Origin: Mesorhizobium sp. INR15
GTDB taxonomy: Bacteria > Pseudomonadota > Alphaproteobacteria > Rhizobiales > Rhizobiaceae
NCBI RefSeq assembly: GCF_015500075.1
Contig: NZ_CP045496.1
Coordinates: 3,854,001-3,918,000 of the forward strand
Length of the DNA: 64,000 bases
Direction: 5' to 3'
Shown here: piece by piece, positions 1 through 7,725 of the stretch
Numbering within the stretch: position 1 is the stretch's first letter
Layout: every line of letters begins with the position of its first letter
Notes under the pieces: model-generated
The model's database searches: none
What the model was told of the DNA's origin: nothing
What the model saw: only the letters and a program-made list of their open reading frames with translations
Position numbers and translations under genes: made by a program

Positions 1-1130
1 GCCAGTTGATGGACGCGGTGCTGGATTCCTGGGCCAAGGTCGGTGAGGGTGCCGATCTTGTCATCGTCGAAGGCGCGGGCTCGCCCGCCGAGATCAACCT
101 GCGAAGCCGCGACATTGCCAATATGGGCTTTGCGACACGCGCCAATGTGCCGGTGGTGCTGGTCGGCGATATCGACCGTGGTGGCGTCATCGCCTCGGTC
201 GCGGGCACGCATCTGATCCTGCCGGAAGAAGACCGGCGCATGATCGTCGGCTATCTCATCAACAAGTTCCGTGGCGACGTCACGCTGTTCGATGACGGCA
301 TCAGGTCGATCGACGAATTCACGGGATGGCGCTGCTTCGGCGTCGTGCCATGGTTGAAAGCGGCGGCGCGATTGCCTTCAGAGGACTCCGTCGTGCTGGA
401 GCGGTTGGCGTTGGCCGAGAAGCGCGCGCTGAAAGTGGCGGTGCCGATGCTGGGCCGTATCGCCAATTTCGACGATCTTGATCCGCTCAAAGCCGAGCCG
501 CAGGTCGAAGTCGTCTTCGTGCCACCTGGCCAGCGCTTGCCTTACGATGCCGGGCTGGTGGTCATTCCCGGTTCGAAATCGACCATCGGCGATCTCCTGA
601 AATTCCGCGAGAATGGCTGGGACCGTGATCTCCTCGCGCATGCCAGGCGTGGTGGTCATGTCGTCGGCATCTGCGGCGGCTTCCAGATGCTTGGCCGCAT
701 CGTGCGTGACCCCGATGGCATCGAGGGCAGCGTCACCGAGACAGAAGGTCTTGGCCTGCTCGACGTCGAGACGGTGATGGAGCCGGAGAAGACGGTGCGC
801 AATGTCAAGGCGCGCTCGGTGCCTTTCAACCTGCCGCTCGAAGGCTACGAAATCCACCTTGGCCGCACCACCGGTCCGGACACGCTGCGCCCATCCGCCG
901 TCATCAACAACGTCGATGACGGCGCCATGTCCGCCGACGGCAAGGTGATGGGTACATACCTGCACGGGCTGTTCGGCGCCGACGCGTTCAGGACAAGGTT
1001 TCTCGAAAGCCTGGGCGTGCAGGGCGGTGGCATCGACTATCGCGCCGAAGTCGAGCGGGCGCTGGACGAGATCGCCGCCGAACTGGAAACCCATCTCGAC
1101 TGCGACGCGATCTTTGGCCTGGCGCGGTAG
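1..1130 (+). CDS. cobQ: Cobyric acid synthase CobQ, 5'-truncated by window edge
   Basis: C-terminal part of cobyric acid synthase, the glutamine-dependent amidase that amidates four side chains of adenosylcobyrinate diamide in cobalamin synthesis. The frame is open from the first bases, so the start lies outside the window; about 375 of the usual ~485 residues are present. The end of the synthetase domain (VEGAGSPAEINL, GDIDRGG) is followed by a triad-type glutaminase domain with the nucleophile in GICGGFQMLG and the histidine in GTYLHGLFG. The protein ends normally at a TAG. The following gene is on the other strand, so cobQ is the last gene of its unit. No cobalamin riboswitch is visible here. 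Confidence 0.95.
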   Translation, partial: QLMDAVLDSWAKVGEGADLVIVEGAGSPAEINLRSRDIANMGFATRANVPVVLVGDIDRGGVIASVAGTHLILPEEDRRMIVGYLINKFRGDVTLFDDGIRSIDEFTGWRCFGVVPWLKAAARLPSEDSVVLERLALAEKRALKVAVPMLGRIANFDDLDPLKAEPQVEVVFVPPGQRLPYDAGLVVIPGSKSTIGDLLKFRENGWDRDLLAHARRGGHVVGICGGFQMLGRIVRDPDGIEGSVTETEGLGLLDVETVMEPEKTVRNVKARSVPFNLPLEGYEIHLGRTTGPDTLRPSAVINNVDDGAMSADGKVMGTYLHGLFGADAFRTRFLESLGVQGGGIDYRAEVERALDEIAAELETHLDCDAIFGLAR

Positions 1131-1139
1131 CCTCCGTTT

Positions 1140-1559
1140 CTAGGCCTTTTCTCCAACCTTCGGCCAATAGGTGCCGAAGGACCAGATATTGCCTTCCGGA
1201 TCACGGCAGATGAATTCGCGGCTGCCATAGTCGCGGTCGTTCAGCTCTTCGAGGATTTCGGCGCCGGCCTTCTTCGCTTTGGCATAAGCTGCATCCGCGT
1301 CATCGACGGCGACATAGATCGCCTTGCCGCCGCTGGTGCCGGGCATCCCGACCATCTTGCCGAACCTGTCTTCGCGCGCGGTGCCCATCATGATCACCGA
1401 GGAGCCGAAGACCAGTTCGGCATGGTGCACGACATCGCCCTGGCCATGACGCTCGCGGACGGTGAAGCCGAAAGCCTCGCCCAGCCAGTCGATCATTTCA
1501 GAGGCATTCCTGTAGCGCAGCGTCGGGTAGAGCCGTGGCGGTTCACTTGATGCGGGCAT
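1140..1559 (-). CDS. VOC-family (glyoxalase/bleomycin-resistance-like) protein
   Basis: A 139-residue single-domain VOC-fold protein of the PhnB/glyoxalase-like group. It has the LYPTLRYRNASEMIDWL opening and a C-terminal CRDPEGNIWSFGTYWP segment, typical of YybH/PhnB-type proteins often annotated as glyoxalases. The real substrate is unknown, and no set of metal ligands can be assigned with confidence. The ATG is preceded by an AAGGAGAATG-like ribosome site. It lies about 100 nt downstream of an AraC-type gene on the same strand, so co-transcription or control by that regulator is plausible. The convergent cobQ ends 10 bases away. Confidence 0.8.
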   Translation of the reverse strand: MPASSEPPRLYPTLRYRNASEMIDWLGEAFGFTVRERHGQGDVVHHAELVFGSSVIMMGTAREDRFGKMVGMPGTSGGKAIYVAVDDADAAYAKAKKAGAEILEELNDRDYGSREFICRDPEGNIWSFGTYWPKVGEKA

Positions 1560-1661
1560 GACATTCTCCTTCGTTGGGTTGGTCGATAACCCACTCTGGG
1601 CGAAGGCCGCTCAGGCGTCTTGAAGAAATGTTACCTGCATTCGCGGAAAGGAGCGGCAGAT

Positions 1662-2495
1662 TTACGCTTGTACTGAAAGCGATGTCGGCGTTTCGCCGGC
1701 AAGGTCGCGGAATTCACGCACCAGATGCGCCTGGTCGGAGTAGCCGCAATCGGCGGCGATGTCGGCCCAGTCGCTGGCCTGTTGCCGCGACAAGTTGAGC
1801 GCGCGGTTGAAGCGGACGATGCGCGACAGCGTCTTCGGACCCATGCCGGTCGCATCGGTGAACTTTCCCGCGAGATGCTTGCGGCTCCAGCCCAGCTTTT
1901 CGGCAAGCGATGAAATGCGCGTGCGGCCGCCAGAAATGATGATCCTGTCGTAGGCCCATGCAATCTCGGTCTGTGTTTCGCGGGCATCGGCGAGCCGGCC
2001 GGCGACGAACATCTCGACGATGGCGAAGCGCTCGCTCCAGTCCGGCGCATTGCCCAGCCTCTCGCGCAACGTGATGCCTTCGAGGCCGAGCACATCGTCA
2101 AGACCGAGCATGCGGTCAGCCAGTTCGCTCATCGGTTGGCGGAAAAAGCGGCGCGCACCGAGCGGCGTGAAGTTGACCTGGACACAGCAGGAGCCGCCGA
2201 AGGATTCGATCACCACCGGGCCGGCATAGAGGCCGGCGGCGAAACTGGCGAAGCGGTCGTTGTGGCCGGGGTCCTTGCCAAGGCCGATGGCGAAGGGCTC
2301 GGCAAAGCTGATCACCAGCGGCACGGTCAATGAGGCGTATTCGACGTTGCGGAAGTGGCCGGGAGCCGTTTCGCGGTAGCCGAGAATGTCGGTAACGATG
2401 CCTTCAAGCCGTGGCCCGGGGATGTGCCGCAACATCTCGAACCGGCCGGCGATGTGCCGATCCTGTTCGTTCTGGCGCTGCGTCTCGACCGGCAT
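1662..2495 (-). CDS. AraC-family transcriptional regulator
   Basis: A 277-residue regulator with an N-terminal sensory region and a C-terminal double helix-turn-helix of AraC/XylS type. The second half contains the typical sequence around WSRKHLAGKFTDATGMGPK followed by RIVRFNRAL, then the CGYSDQAHLVREFRDLAGETP signature. The ATG at 2495 is preferred over a TTG two codons upstream, because GGGAGAG then sits 5 nt ahead of it. The gene is upstream of, and on the same strand as, the VOC gene, which is the most likely local target; this is inference. Confidence 0.88.
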   Translation of the reverse strand: MPVETQRQNEQDRHIAGRFEMLRHIPGPRLEGIVTDILGYRETAPGHFRNVEYASLTVPLVISFAEPFAIGLGKDPGHNDRFASFAAGLYAGPVVIESFGGSCCVQVNFTPLGARRFFRQPMSELADRMLGLDDVLGLEGITLRERLGNAPDWSERFAIVEMFVAGRLADARETQTEIAWAYDRIIISGGRTRISSLAEKLGWSRKHLAGKFTDATGMGPKTLSRIVRFNRALNLSRQQASDWADIAADCGYSDQAHLVREFRDLAGETPTSLSVQA

Positions 2496-2542
2496 CAATG
2501 CTCTCCCTACGCTGGAGAACCTAGCAGAGCATTGTCTAAAAT

Positions 2543-2573
2543 CAAAAAAGCGCCCGGCTTTTGGCCGAGCGCC
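2543..2573 (-). terminator. Rho-independent terminator of the small membrane protein gene
   Basis: Read on the minus strand, a GC-rich stem of GCGCTCGGC against GCCGGGCGC (one mismatch) with an AAAA-type loop is followed directly by a run of six T. It lies 25 bases past the stop codon of the 56-residue membrane protein gene, and just before the AraC gene. Confidence 0.75.
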
Positions 2574-2597
2574 TGGAAATGCTTGAAGTTGGATTGT

Positions 2598-2768
2598 TCA
2601 GGCGCCGCGCATCATGCAGGCGCCGGCAAGAATGATGTAAGCGATTAGGACAATCCACACTGATGCGATCGGAATAAACGCAAGAACGCCAAGTGCGACG
2701 AGAACGCCGACGATGGCGACAACAAGAGAGATGATGAAAACAATTTGAGTGGGTGCGCTGAGATTCAT
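2598..2768 (-). CDS. Small two-helix membrane protein, function unknown
   Basis: A 56-residue protein that is almost entirely hydrophobic. Two predicted membrane helices (about residues 8-30 and 33-52) are separated by a short turn containing FIPIAS. The chosen ATG at 2768 has a perfect GGAGG eight bases upstream; an in-frame ATG six codons earlier overlaps that ribosome site and is rejected. A strong terminator follows, so this is a monocistronic gene. No family with a known role is recognised. Short proteins of this kind are common in Rhizobiales, and some respond to stress, but nothing here shows that. Confidence 0.7.
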   Translation of the reverse strand: MNLSAPTQIVFIISLVVAIVGVLVALGVLAFIPIASVWIVLIAYIILAGACMMRGA

Positions 2769-2819
2769 GTCTGGTTCCTCCAACATGATTCGAACAACGC
2801 CAGTCTATCAGGCGCGATG

Positions 2820-3605
2820 TTACACACCAATCAGGGTTCGCAACGGGTTGGCCGGGTCGGCCAGGAGCTTCACCGCCAGCGCCAGACAGACGACCACAAG
2901 CAATGGCTTGATCAGCCTGGCGCCGATGCGCATGGCGAGGCTGGCGCCGACGCGGGCGCCGAGGAACTGGGCAACACCCATCATCAGGCCGATCTTCCAG
3001 TAGACGACGCCGACAGCGGCGAAGACGATGAAACCGCCGATGTTGGAGGCGAAGTTGAGCAGCTTGGTGTGTGCCGTCGCCTTGAGCACGCCGTAGCCGG
3101 CGAGCGCGACGAAAGCCAGCATATAGAAGGAACCGGCTCCCGGCCCGAACAGGCCGTCATAGAAGCCGATGACCGGCACGAGCGTCAACCCGAAGAGGAA
3201 CGGCGACAGGCGCTCGGCGCGATCGACGTCGTTCATGTTGGGCTTGAGCGCGAAGTAGAGCGCGATGGCGATCAGCACCAGCGGCAGCAACGCCCGCAGC
3301 AGATCACCCGGCACGATCGTCGCCAGCAAGGCGCCGATGGCGCTGCCGACAAGCGCCAACAGGGCCGAGGGCAATTGCCGGCGCAGGTCGACATGGCCCT
3401 TGGAGGCATAGTGGATCGTCGCCGAGCCCGAGCCGAACATGCCTTGCAGCTTGTTGGTGGCGAGCGCCTGAACTGGTGTGAAGCCGGCTAGCAGCAGCGC
3501 CGGCACGGTGATCAACCCGCCGCCGCCCGCAATCGAATCGACAAAGCCGGCGGCAAAGGCAGCCAGCGCAAGCATGACGACAGTTTGTGTGGCGAGATCG
3601 AACAT
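2820..3605 (-). CDS. TSUP-family (TauE/SafE) membrane transporter
   Basis: A 261-residue integral membrane protein of the TSUP (TauE/SafE/YfcA) family, whose members export or import sulfur-containing anions and other small acids. The family mark GFVDSIAGGGGLITVPALL sits near the N-terminus, with its counterpart GFYDGLFGPGAGSF in the second half. About eight hydrophobic segments are visible. The start at 3605 (MFDLATQT) puts the first helix immediately at the N-terminus; a longer in-frame extension to 3716 is not membrane-like. No ribosome site is convincing. It is divergent from the terB-like gene. The substrate cannot be assigned. Confidence 0.88.
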   Translation of the reverse strand: MFDLATQTVVMLALAAFAAGFVDSIAGGGGLITVPALLLAGFTPVQALATNKLQGMFGSGSATIHYASKGHVDLRRQLPSALLALVGSAIGALLATIVPGDLLRALLPLVLIAIALYFALKPNMNDVDRAERLSPFLFGLTLVPVIGFYDGLFGPGAGSFYMLAFVALAGYGVLKATAHTKLLNFASNIGGFIVFAAVGVVYWKIGLMMGVAQFLGARVGASLAMRIGARLIKPLLVVVCLALAVKLLADPANPLRTLIGV

Positions 3606-3679
3606 TGGCGGATGGCGGCATGCGGTGAGGATATGGGGGTTCGACCACGGCCACCCCGTTTGCGCAAGCGCGATTACGT

Positions 3680-3736
3680 CTTGTCTGGTGCAATCCCGGA
3701 TGGAAAACCGCTTCACACTTTTCCCCGAATTGCTTT
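3680..3736. repeat. Palindromic intergenic repeat, copy 1
   Basis: Imperfect palindrome: GCAATCCCGG, then GGAAAACCGCTTCACACTTTTCC, then CCGAATTGC, so that GGAAAA pairs with TTTTCC. It shares the core GAAAACCG...CACTTTTC with elements at 13473-13504 and, more loosely, 29696-29744. Short palindromes of this appearance are frequent between genes in Mesorhizobium and relatives. It occupies the spacer between the TSUP and TerB-like genes. Confidence 0.6.
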
Positions 3737-3768
3737 ACGTATTCCAGATGGCTTCGAAAGGAACGCTG

Positions 3769-4200
3769 ATGGCGATTGCTCTGCTGGATCAGATACGCTC
3801 GATCTTCGACGGCGACCCGGGTGTGCGCAAGGTGGCGGACGATCCGATTCTGTCGGCGGAATTGCTGATGCTGTTCCGCATGATCCTGGCCGACGGCTCG
3901 GTCAGCGAGAGCGAGATGGTTGCCTTCCGGCGCATCTGCAAGGATGCCTTCGACATTCCCGAAACCAGCATCGACGCCGTCATCGAATATCTCAACGAGT
4001 TCGGCTACGAGACCAATGGTTCGCAGGCCATCGCGCTGTTCCGCGATCTCGATGTCGAGCGGCGCAAGCAGCTGGCGCGCCACATGGCCGAGATCGCCAA
4101 GGCCGATTCGCAGCTTGCCGAGAGCGAAGTCCGGCTGCTGCGCCGCACACTCGACTTGCTCGACATCAGCCCGGTCGATGTGGTGACGCCTGAAGAATAG
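3769..4200 (+). CDS. TerB-family (tellurite-resistance-like) protein
   Basis: A 143-residue, all-helical cytosolic protein of the TerB fold. The acidic repeats MLFRMILADGSVSESEM and MAEIAKADSQLAESEV are the two characteristic D-x-D/E helical repeats that can bind metal in TerB proteins. The ATG at 3769 is chosen because AAGGA lies six bases upstream; an in-frame ATG seven codons earlier lacks a ribosome site. Most such proteins in alphaproteobacteria have no proven role in tellurite resistance. It converges with the ABC ATPase gene 14 bases away. Confidence 0.82.
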   Translation: MAIALLDQIRSIFDGDPGVRKVADDPILSAELLMLFRMILADGSVSESEMVAFRRICKDAFDIPETSIDAVIEYLNEFGYETNGSQAIALFRDLDVERRKQLARHMAEIAKADSQLAESEVRLLRRTLDLLDISPVDVVTPEE

Positions 4201-4214
4201 GCGCCTCGGGCCGC

Positions 4215-5837
4215 TCACCCTTGTTCCTGCATCCGCCGGGCGATCGCCCGGTGCAGATCAGGCGCTGCTGAAACCAGAGCCTTGGCTGCGTCCGATCGCG
4301 GGTGATCGAGTACCTCGCTCGTCTTGCCGCGCTCGACGATCCTGCCGTCATGCATCACCAGCACTTCATCCGTGATGGCGCGGGCAACCGTCAGGTCATG
4401 GGTGATGAAGAGATAGGCGATGCCGAGCTTCTGGTTGAGGTCAGCGAACAGGTCGAGGATCTGGGCGCGGATCGAGACATCGAGCGCCGAGACCGGCTCA
4501 TCGGCCACCACCAGTTTCGGGCGGGTGATGATGGCGCGGGCGATCGACAGGCGCTGACGCTGGCCGCCTGAAAACTCGTGCGGATATTTGTCCATGTCGC
4601 GCTGGTCGAGGCCAACTTCGTGAAAGGCATGCGCCACCATTTCGCGCCGCTCGGCGCGGGATGGCTGCTTCTCCAGAACATGCAGTGGTTCGGCCACCAG
4701 CTTCTCAACTTTCTGGCGCGGATCGAAGGAGCCGTAGGGGTCCTGGAAGACCACCTGCATGTCGCGCCGCGCCGGCTTCAGTTCGGCTTCGTCCTTGCCG
4801 GTGATGATCTCGCCGCGAAAACGGATGTCTCCCGATGTCGGCCGGTCGAGCGCCAGGATCATGCGGGCGAGTGTGGACTTGCCGCAGCCGGAGCGGCCGA
4901 CCAGCGCAATGGATTGGCCCGGCGTCATCGACAGCGAGACGTCGTCGACAGCGCGGATCGCGGCCCCGCGCTTGAACAGAGAGGTCCGCCGTCCCGGATA
5001 ATCGCGGGTCACATTCTCGACCTCGAGCAACGGCTTGGCCGACCCGGCGCCATGTATCCTGGCGCGCGCCGGCACATGCATCGAGGCCTGCGCCAGTTGG
5101 CGCGTGTAAGGGTGTAGCTGCTCGGAAAGAGTGCGCGCGGTGTCGCCGGCCTCCATCACCTCGCCATGGCGCAGGATGGTGATGCGGTCTGCCATCTCGG
5201 TCACGACCGCGAGATCGTGCGAGATCAACAGCAGGCCCATGCGGTTCTCTGCAACGAGGCCGCGAAGGAGGTCGAGGACCTGCGCCTGCAGCACCACGTC
5301 GAGCGCGGTGGTCGGTTCGTCGGCGATCAGCAGTTTCGGTTTCAACGCACAAGCGATGGCGATGACGACGCGCTGGCGCTGGCCGCCGGACAATTCGTGC
5401 GGATAACGCGACAGCGGAAATTGTGCTTCGGGCAAGCCGACACGGTCGAGCATTTTCCTCGCCCGGTCCTCGGCTTCGGCGCGGCTTGCCCTGGTGTGCC
5501 AGCGGATGCCTTCGGCAACCTGCTCGCCGATGGTCTTGACCGGGTTGAGCGCTGTCATCGGCTCCTGGAACACCATGCCGATGTCGTCGCCACGCAGCGC
5601 GCACATCTGATCCTCGGTCGCGGCGAGAATATCGATGCCGTCGAAAACAACGCGGCCGCTGGCGCGCGCGGCGTGGGGCAGCAACTGCATCAGCGTCAGC
5701 GCGGTCATGGACTTGCCCGAGCCGGATTCGCCGACAAGCCCCATTACCTCGCCGGGAGCCACGGCAAGCTCGACCTTCTTCAGGATCGGAGTGTCGCCGA
5801 TGCTCAACGACAGGTTCTCGATTTCGAGCAGGCTCAT
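4215..5837 (-). CDS. Double ABC ATPase of a dipeptide/oligopeptide importer
   Basis: A 540-residue protein carrying two complete nucleotide-binding domains in one chain, equivalent to DppD plus DppF (YejF/GsiA arrangement). Each half has a Walker A (GESGSGKS near residue 38, GRSGCGKS near 330), a signature SGGQRQR, and a Walker B (LLIADEPTTALD, LVVADEPVSALD). It energises peptide-type uptake by the two permeases encoded just upstream. Its ATG overlaps the stop codon of the preceding permease (TCAT on the plus strand), indicating translational coupling. It is the last gene of a five-gene minus-strand unit. The cargo cannot be fixed from sequence. Confidence 0.95.
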   Translation of the reverse strand: MSLLEIENLSLSIGDTPILKKVELAVAPGEVMGLVGESGSGKSMTALTLMQLLPHAARASGRVVFDGIDILAATEDQMCALRGDDIGMVFQEPMTALNPVKTIGEQVAEGIRWHTRASRAEAEDRARKMLDRVGLPEAQFPLSRYPHELSGGQRQRVVIAIACALKPKLLIADEPTTALDVVLQAQVLDLLRGLVAENRMGLLLISHDLAVVTEMADRITILRHGEVMEAGDTARTLSEQLHPYTRQLAQASMHVPARARIHGAGSAKPLLEVENVTRDYPGRRTSLFKRGAAIRAVDDVSLSMTPGQSIALVGRSGCGKSTLARMILALDRPTSGDIRFRGEIITGKDEAELKPARRDMQVVFQDPYGSFDPRQKVEKLVAEPLHVLEKQPSRAERREMVAHAFHEVGLDQRDMDKYPHEFSGGQRQRLSIARAIITRPKLVVADEPVSALDVSIRAQILDLFADLNQKLGIAYLFITHDLTVARAITDEVLVMHDGRIVERGKTSEVLDHPRSDAAKALVSAAPDLHRAIARRMQEQG

Positions 5838-6703
5838 CGTTGCCGCCGCGATTTCGGATCGAGGATGTCGGCGATGCCGTCGCCAAGAAGGTTCAGCCCG
5901 AGCACGGTGATGACGATGGCCATGCCAGGAAAGATCGCCATCCATGGCGCCACCACCATGCGGGTTTGCGCATCGAACAGCATGCGGCCCCAACTCGGCA
6001 TGGGCGGTTGTGCGCCGAGGCCGAGATAGGAAAGCCCGGCTTCGGCGAGAATGCCAAGCGCGAACTGGATCGTGCCTTGCACGAGGAGCAGAGTCGCGAC
6101 GTTGGGCAGGACATGTTCGATGGTGATCCGTGCCTTGCTTTTGCCGGCGGCACGCGCGGCGAGGATGAACTCGCGCGGCCAGATCGCGAGAGCACCGGCG
6201 CGGGCAACGCGCGCAAAAACCGGAATGTTGAAGATGCCGATGGCAATGATGGCGTTGACCGCGCCCGGCCCGAAAATGGCGGTGATCATGATCGCCGACA
6301 GAAGGGCCGGGAAGGCGAAGACGAGATCGTTGAGCCGCATCAGCGCTTCGTCGACGAGACCGCCGCGTGCGGCCGCATAGGCGCCGAGCGGTACGCCTAC
6401 ACCCATGCCGATGCCGACCGCGACCAGGGCGACGGCGATCGAGTTGCGGGCGCCAACCATGACCATCGACAGGATATCGCGGCCGAAATGGTCGGTGCCG
6501 AACCAGTGCGCCGGCGAGGGGCTTTGCGTCTTGTCGGCGATGATCAGTTTGGCAACGTCATAAGGCGTCCAGATGTAGGAGGCGAGAGCGACCGCAAGCA
6601 CAAATGCCGTTACGATCATGCCAATGACGAACGAGCGGTTCCTGAATGCCTTGGCGAGAATGGCGCCGAAAGTCTCCTCGGGGATGTCTATATGCAGCGT
6701 CAT
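5834..6703 (-). CDS. Peptide ABC transporter permease, DppC type
   Basis: A 289-residue inner-membrane permease with an N-terminal OppC-like leader helix and five further membrane spans. It carries the DHFGRDILSMVMVGAR segment of the DppC/OppC group and the cytoplasmic coupling loop REFILAARAAGKSKARI for contact with the ATPase. Its start overlaps the stop of the DppB-type gene by four bases, and its own stop overlaps the ATPase start, so three genes are translationally linked. Partners are the DppB-type permease, the double ATPase and the family 5 binding protein of this operon. Confidence 0.95.
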   Translation of the reverse strand: MTLHIDIPEETFGAILAKAFRNRSFVIGMIVTAFVLAVALASYIWTPYDVAKLIIADKTQSPSPAHWFGTDHFGRDILSMVMVGARNSIAVALVAVGIGMGVGVPLGAYAAARGGLVDEALMRLNDLVFAFPALLSAIMITAIFGPGAVNAIIAIGIFNIPVFARVARAGALAIWPREFILAARAAGKSKARITIEHVLPNVATLLLVQGTIQFALGILAEAGLSYLGLGAQPPMPSWGRMLFDAQTRMVVAPWMAIFPGMAIVITVLGLNLLGDGIADILDPKSRRQR

Positions 6704-7647
6704 TGCCGGCCTCTCAGGCGGGGATCGACGACCGCATAGGAGATATCGACAATGAGGTTGACGGCAATGACGGCAGCGACCAGCAGCATGACGACGCTCT
6801 CGACGACAATCAGATCGCGCTGGGTGATCGCCTGGAACACCAGGCGGCCAAGTCCGGGAAGGTAGAAGACGTTCTCGATGATGATGGTGCCGGCGAGCAG
6901 GAAGGCGAATTGCAGGCCGAGAATGGTCAGCACCGGGATCATGGCGTTGCGCAACGCGTGCCGCCACAGCACGGCGCGATAGGGCAGGCCCTTGGCGCGG
7001 GCGGTGCGGATATAGTCCTCGTTCAACACCTCGATCAACGCCGAGCGTGTAACACGCGCCAGGATCGCGGCCTGCGGCAGCGCCAGCGCCACCGCCGGCA
7101 ACAACAGTGATTTCAGCGCCAGCCATATGCCGGCGCTCCAGCCGGGAAAGCCGCCGGCCGGCACCAGCCGCAGCCAGACGGCAAAGAGGTAGATCAGCAT
7201 CAGCGCGAACCAGAAATTCGGCACGGCGACACCGAGCTGGGCAGCGCCCATGGAGATCGTGTCACCGGCCCGTCCCCGGCGGCTGGCGGAGAACAGCCCG
7301 ACCGGGATGGCGATGAGCGTCGAGAGGGCAAGCGCAATCAGCGCCAGTGGCAGCGACACGGCAAGCCGCTCGCGCACGAGATCGATGACCGGGACCGAAT
7401 AGGTATAGGAGCGGCCAAAATCGAGGCTGAGCAATCCACCGGCCCAATGCAGATAACGCCAGGCAAGAGGCGCGTTCAGGCCCATCTGGTCGCGCAGCAG
7501 TTCGATCTGGTCGGCACTGGCGTTCAGGCCCAGCATCAAGCGAGCCGGATCACCAGGAAGGATCTCCAGCACGGCAAAGACCACCATCGAGGCCAGCACC
7601 AGCGTGGCGGCGGCTATGGCGAGGCGCTTGAGGAGATAGGCGGTCAT
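6700..7647 (-). CDS. Peptide ABC transporter permease, DppB type
   Basis: A 315-residue inner-membrane permease of the DppB/OppB group: one N-terminal helix, a long periplasmic segment (PGDPARLMLGLNASADQ) and five more spans. The coupling loop NEDYIRTARAKGLPYRAV is clear. It pairs with the DppC-type protein to form the pore. The ATG at 7647 is taken because the hydrophobic first helix follows within seven residues. A hairpin between this gene and the upstream binding-protein gene probably lowers its expression relative to the binding protein. Confidence 0.95.
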   Translation of the reverse strand: MTAYLLKRLAIAAATLVLASMVVFAVLEILPGDPARLMLGLNASADQIELLRDQMGLNAPLAWRYLHWAGGLLSLDFGRSYTYSVPVIDLVRERLAVSLPLALIALALSTLIAIPVGLFSASRRGRAGDTISMGAAQLGVAVPNFWFALMLIYLFAVWLRLVPAGGFPGWSAGIWLALKSLLLPAVALALPQAAILARVTRSALIEVLNEDYIRTARAKGLPYRAVLWRHALRNAMIPVLTILGLQFAFLLAGTIIIENVFYLPGLGRLVFQAITQRDLIVVESVVMLLVAAVIAVNLIVDISYAVVDPRLRGRQ

Positions 7648-7670
7648 TGGCTCAACGTGCCGGAAAAACA

Positions 7671-7704
7671 CATGCCCCGGAAGCTGTTTCGGCTCCGGGG
7701 CATG
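7671..7704 (-). promoter_or_regulatory. Intercistronic hairpin in the peptide-importer operon
   Basis: Inverted repeat CATGCCCCGGA ... TCCGGGGCATG with 11 perfect base pairs and a short internal loop, followed on the minus strand by TGTTTTT. It sits between the binding-protein stop (7726) and the first permease start (7647). It could act as a partial terminator or 3'-end stabiliser that lets the binding protein be made in excess, as described for other binding-protein-dependent operons. Confidence 0.65.
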
Positions 7705-7725
7705 AGTTTGTCAGGACAGGCAAAA

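Noticed and set aside
1..60. Cobalamin riboswitch for cobQ
   Set aside because: The gene is already in mid-frame at the window start, so no leader is present to judge.
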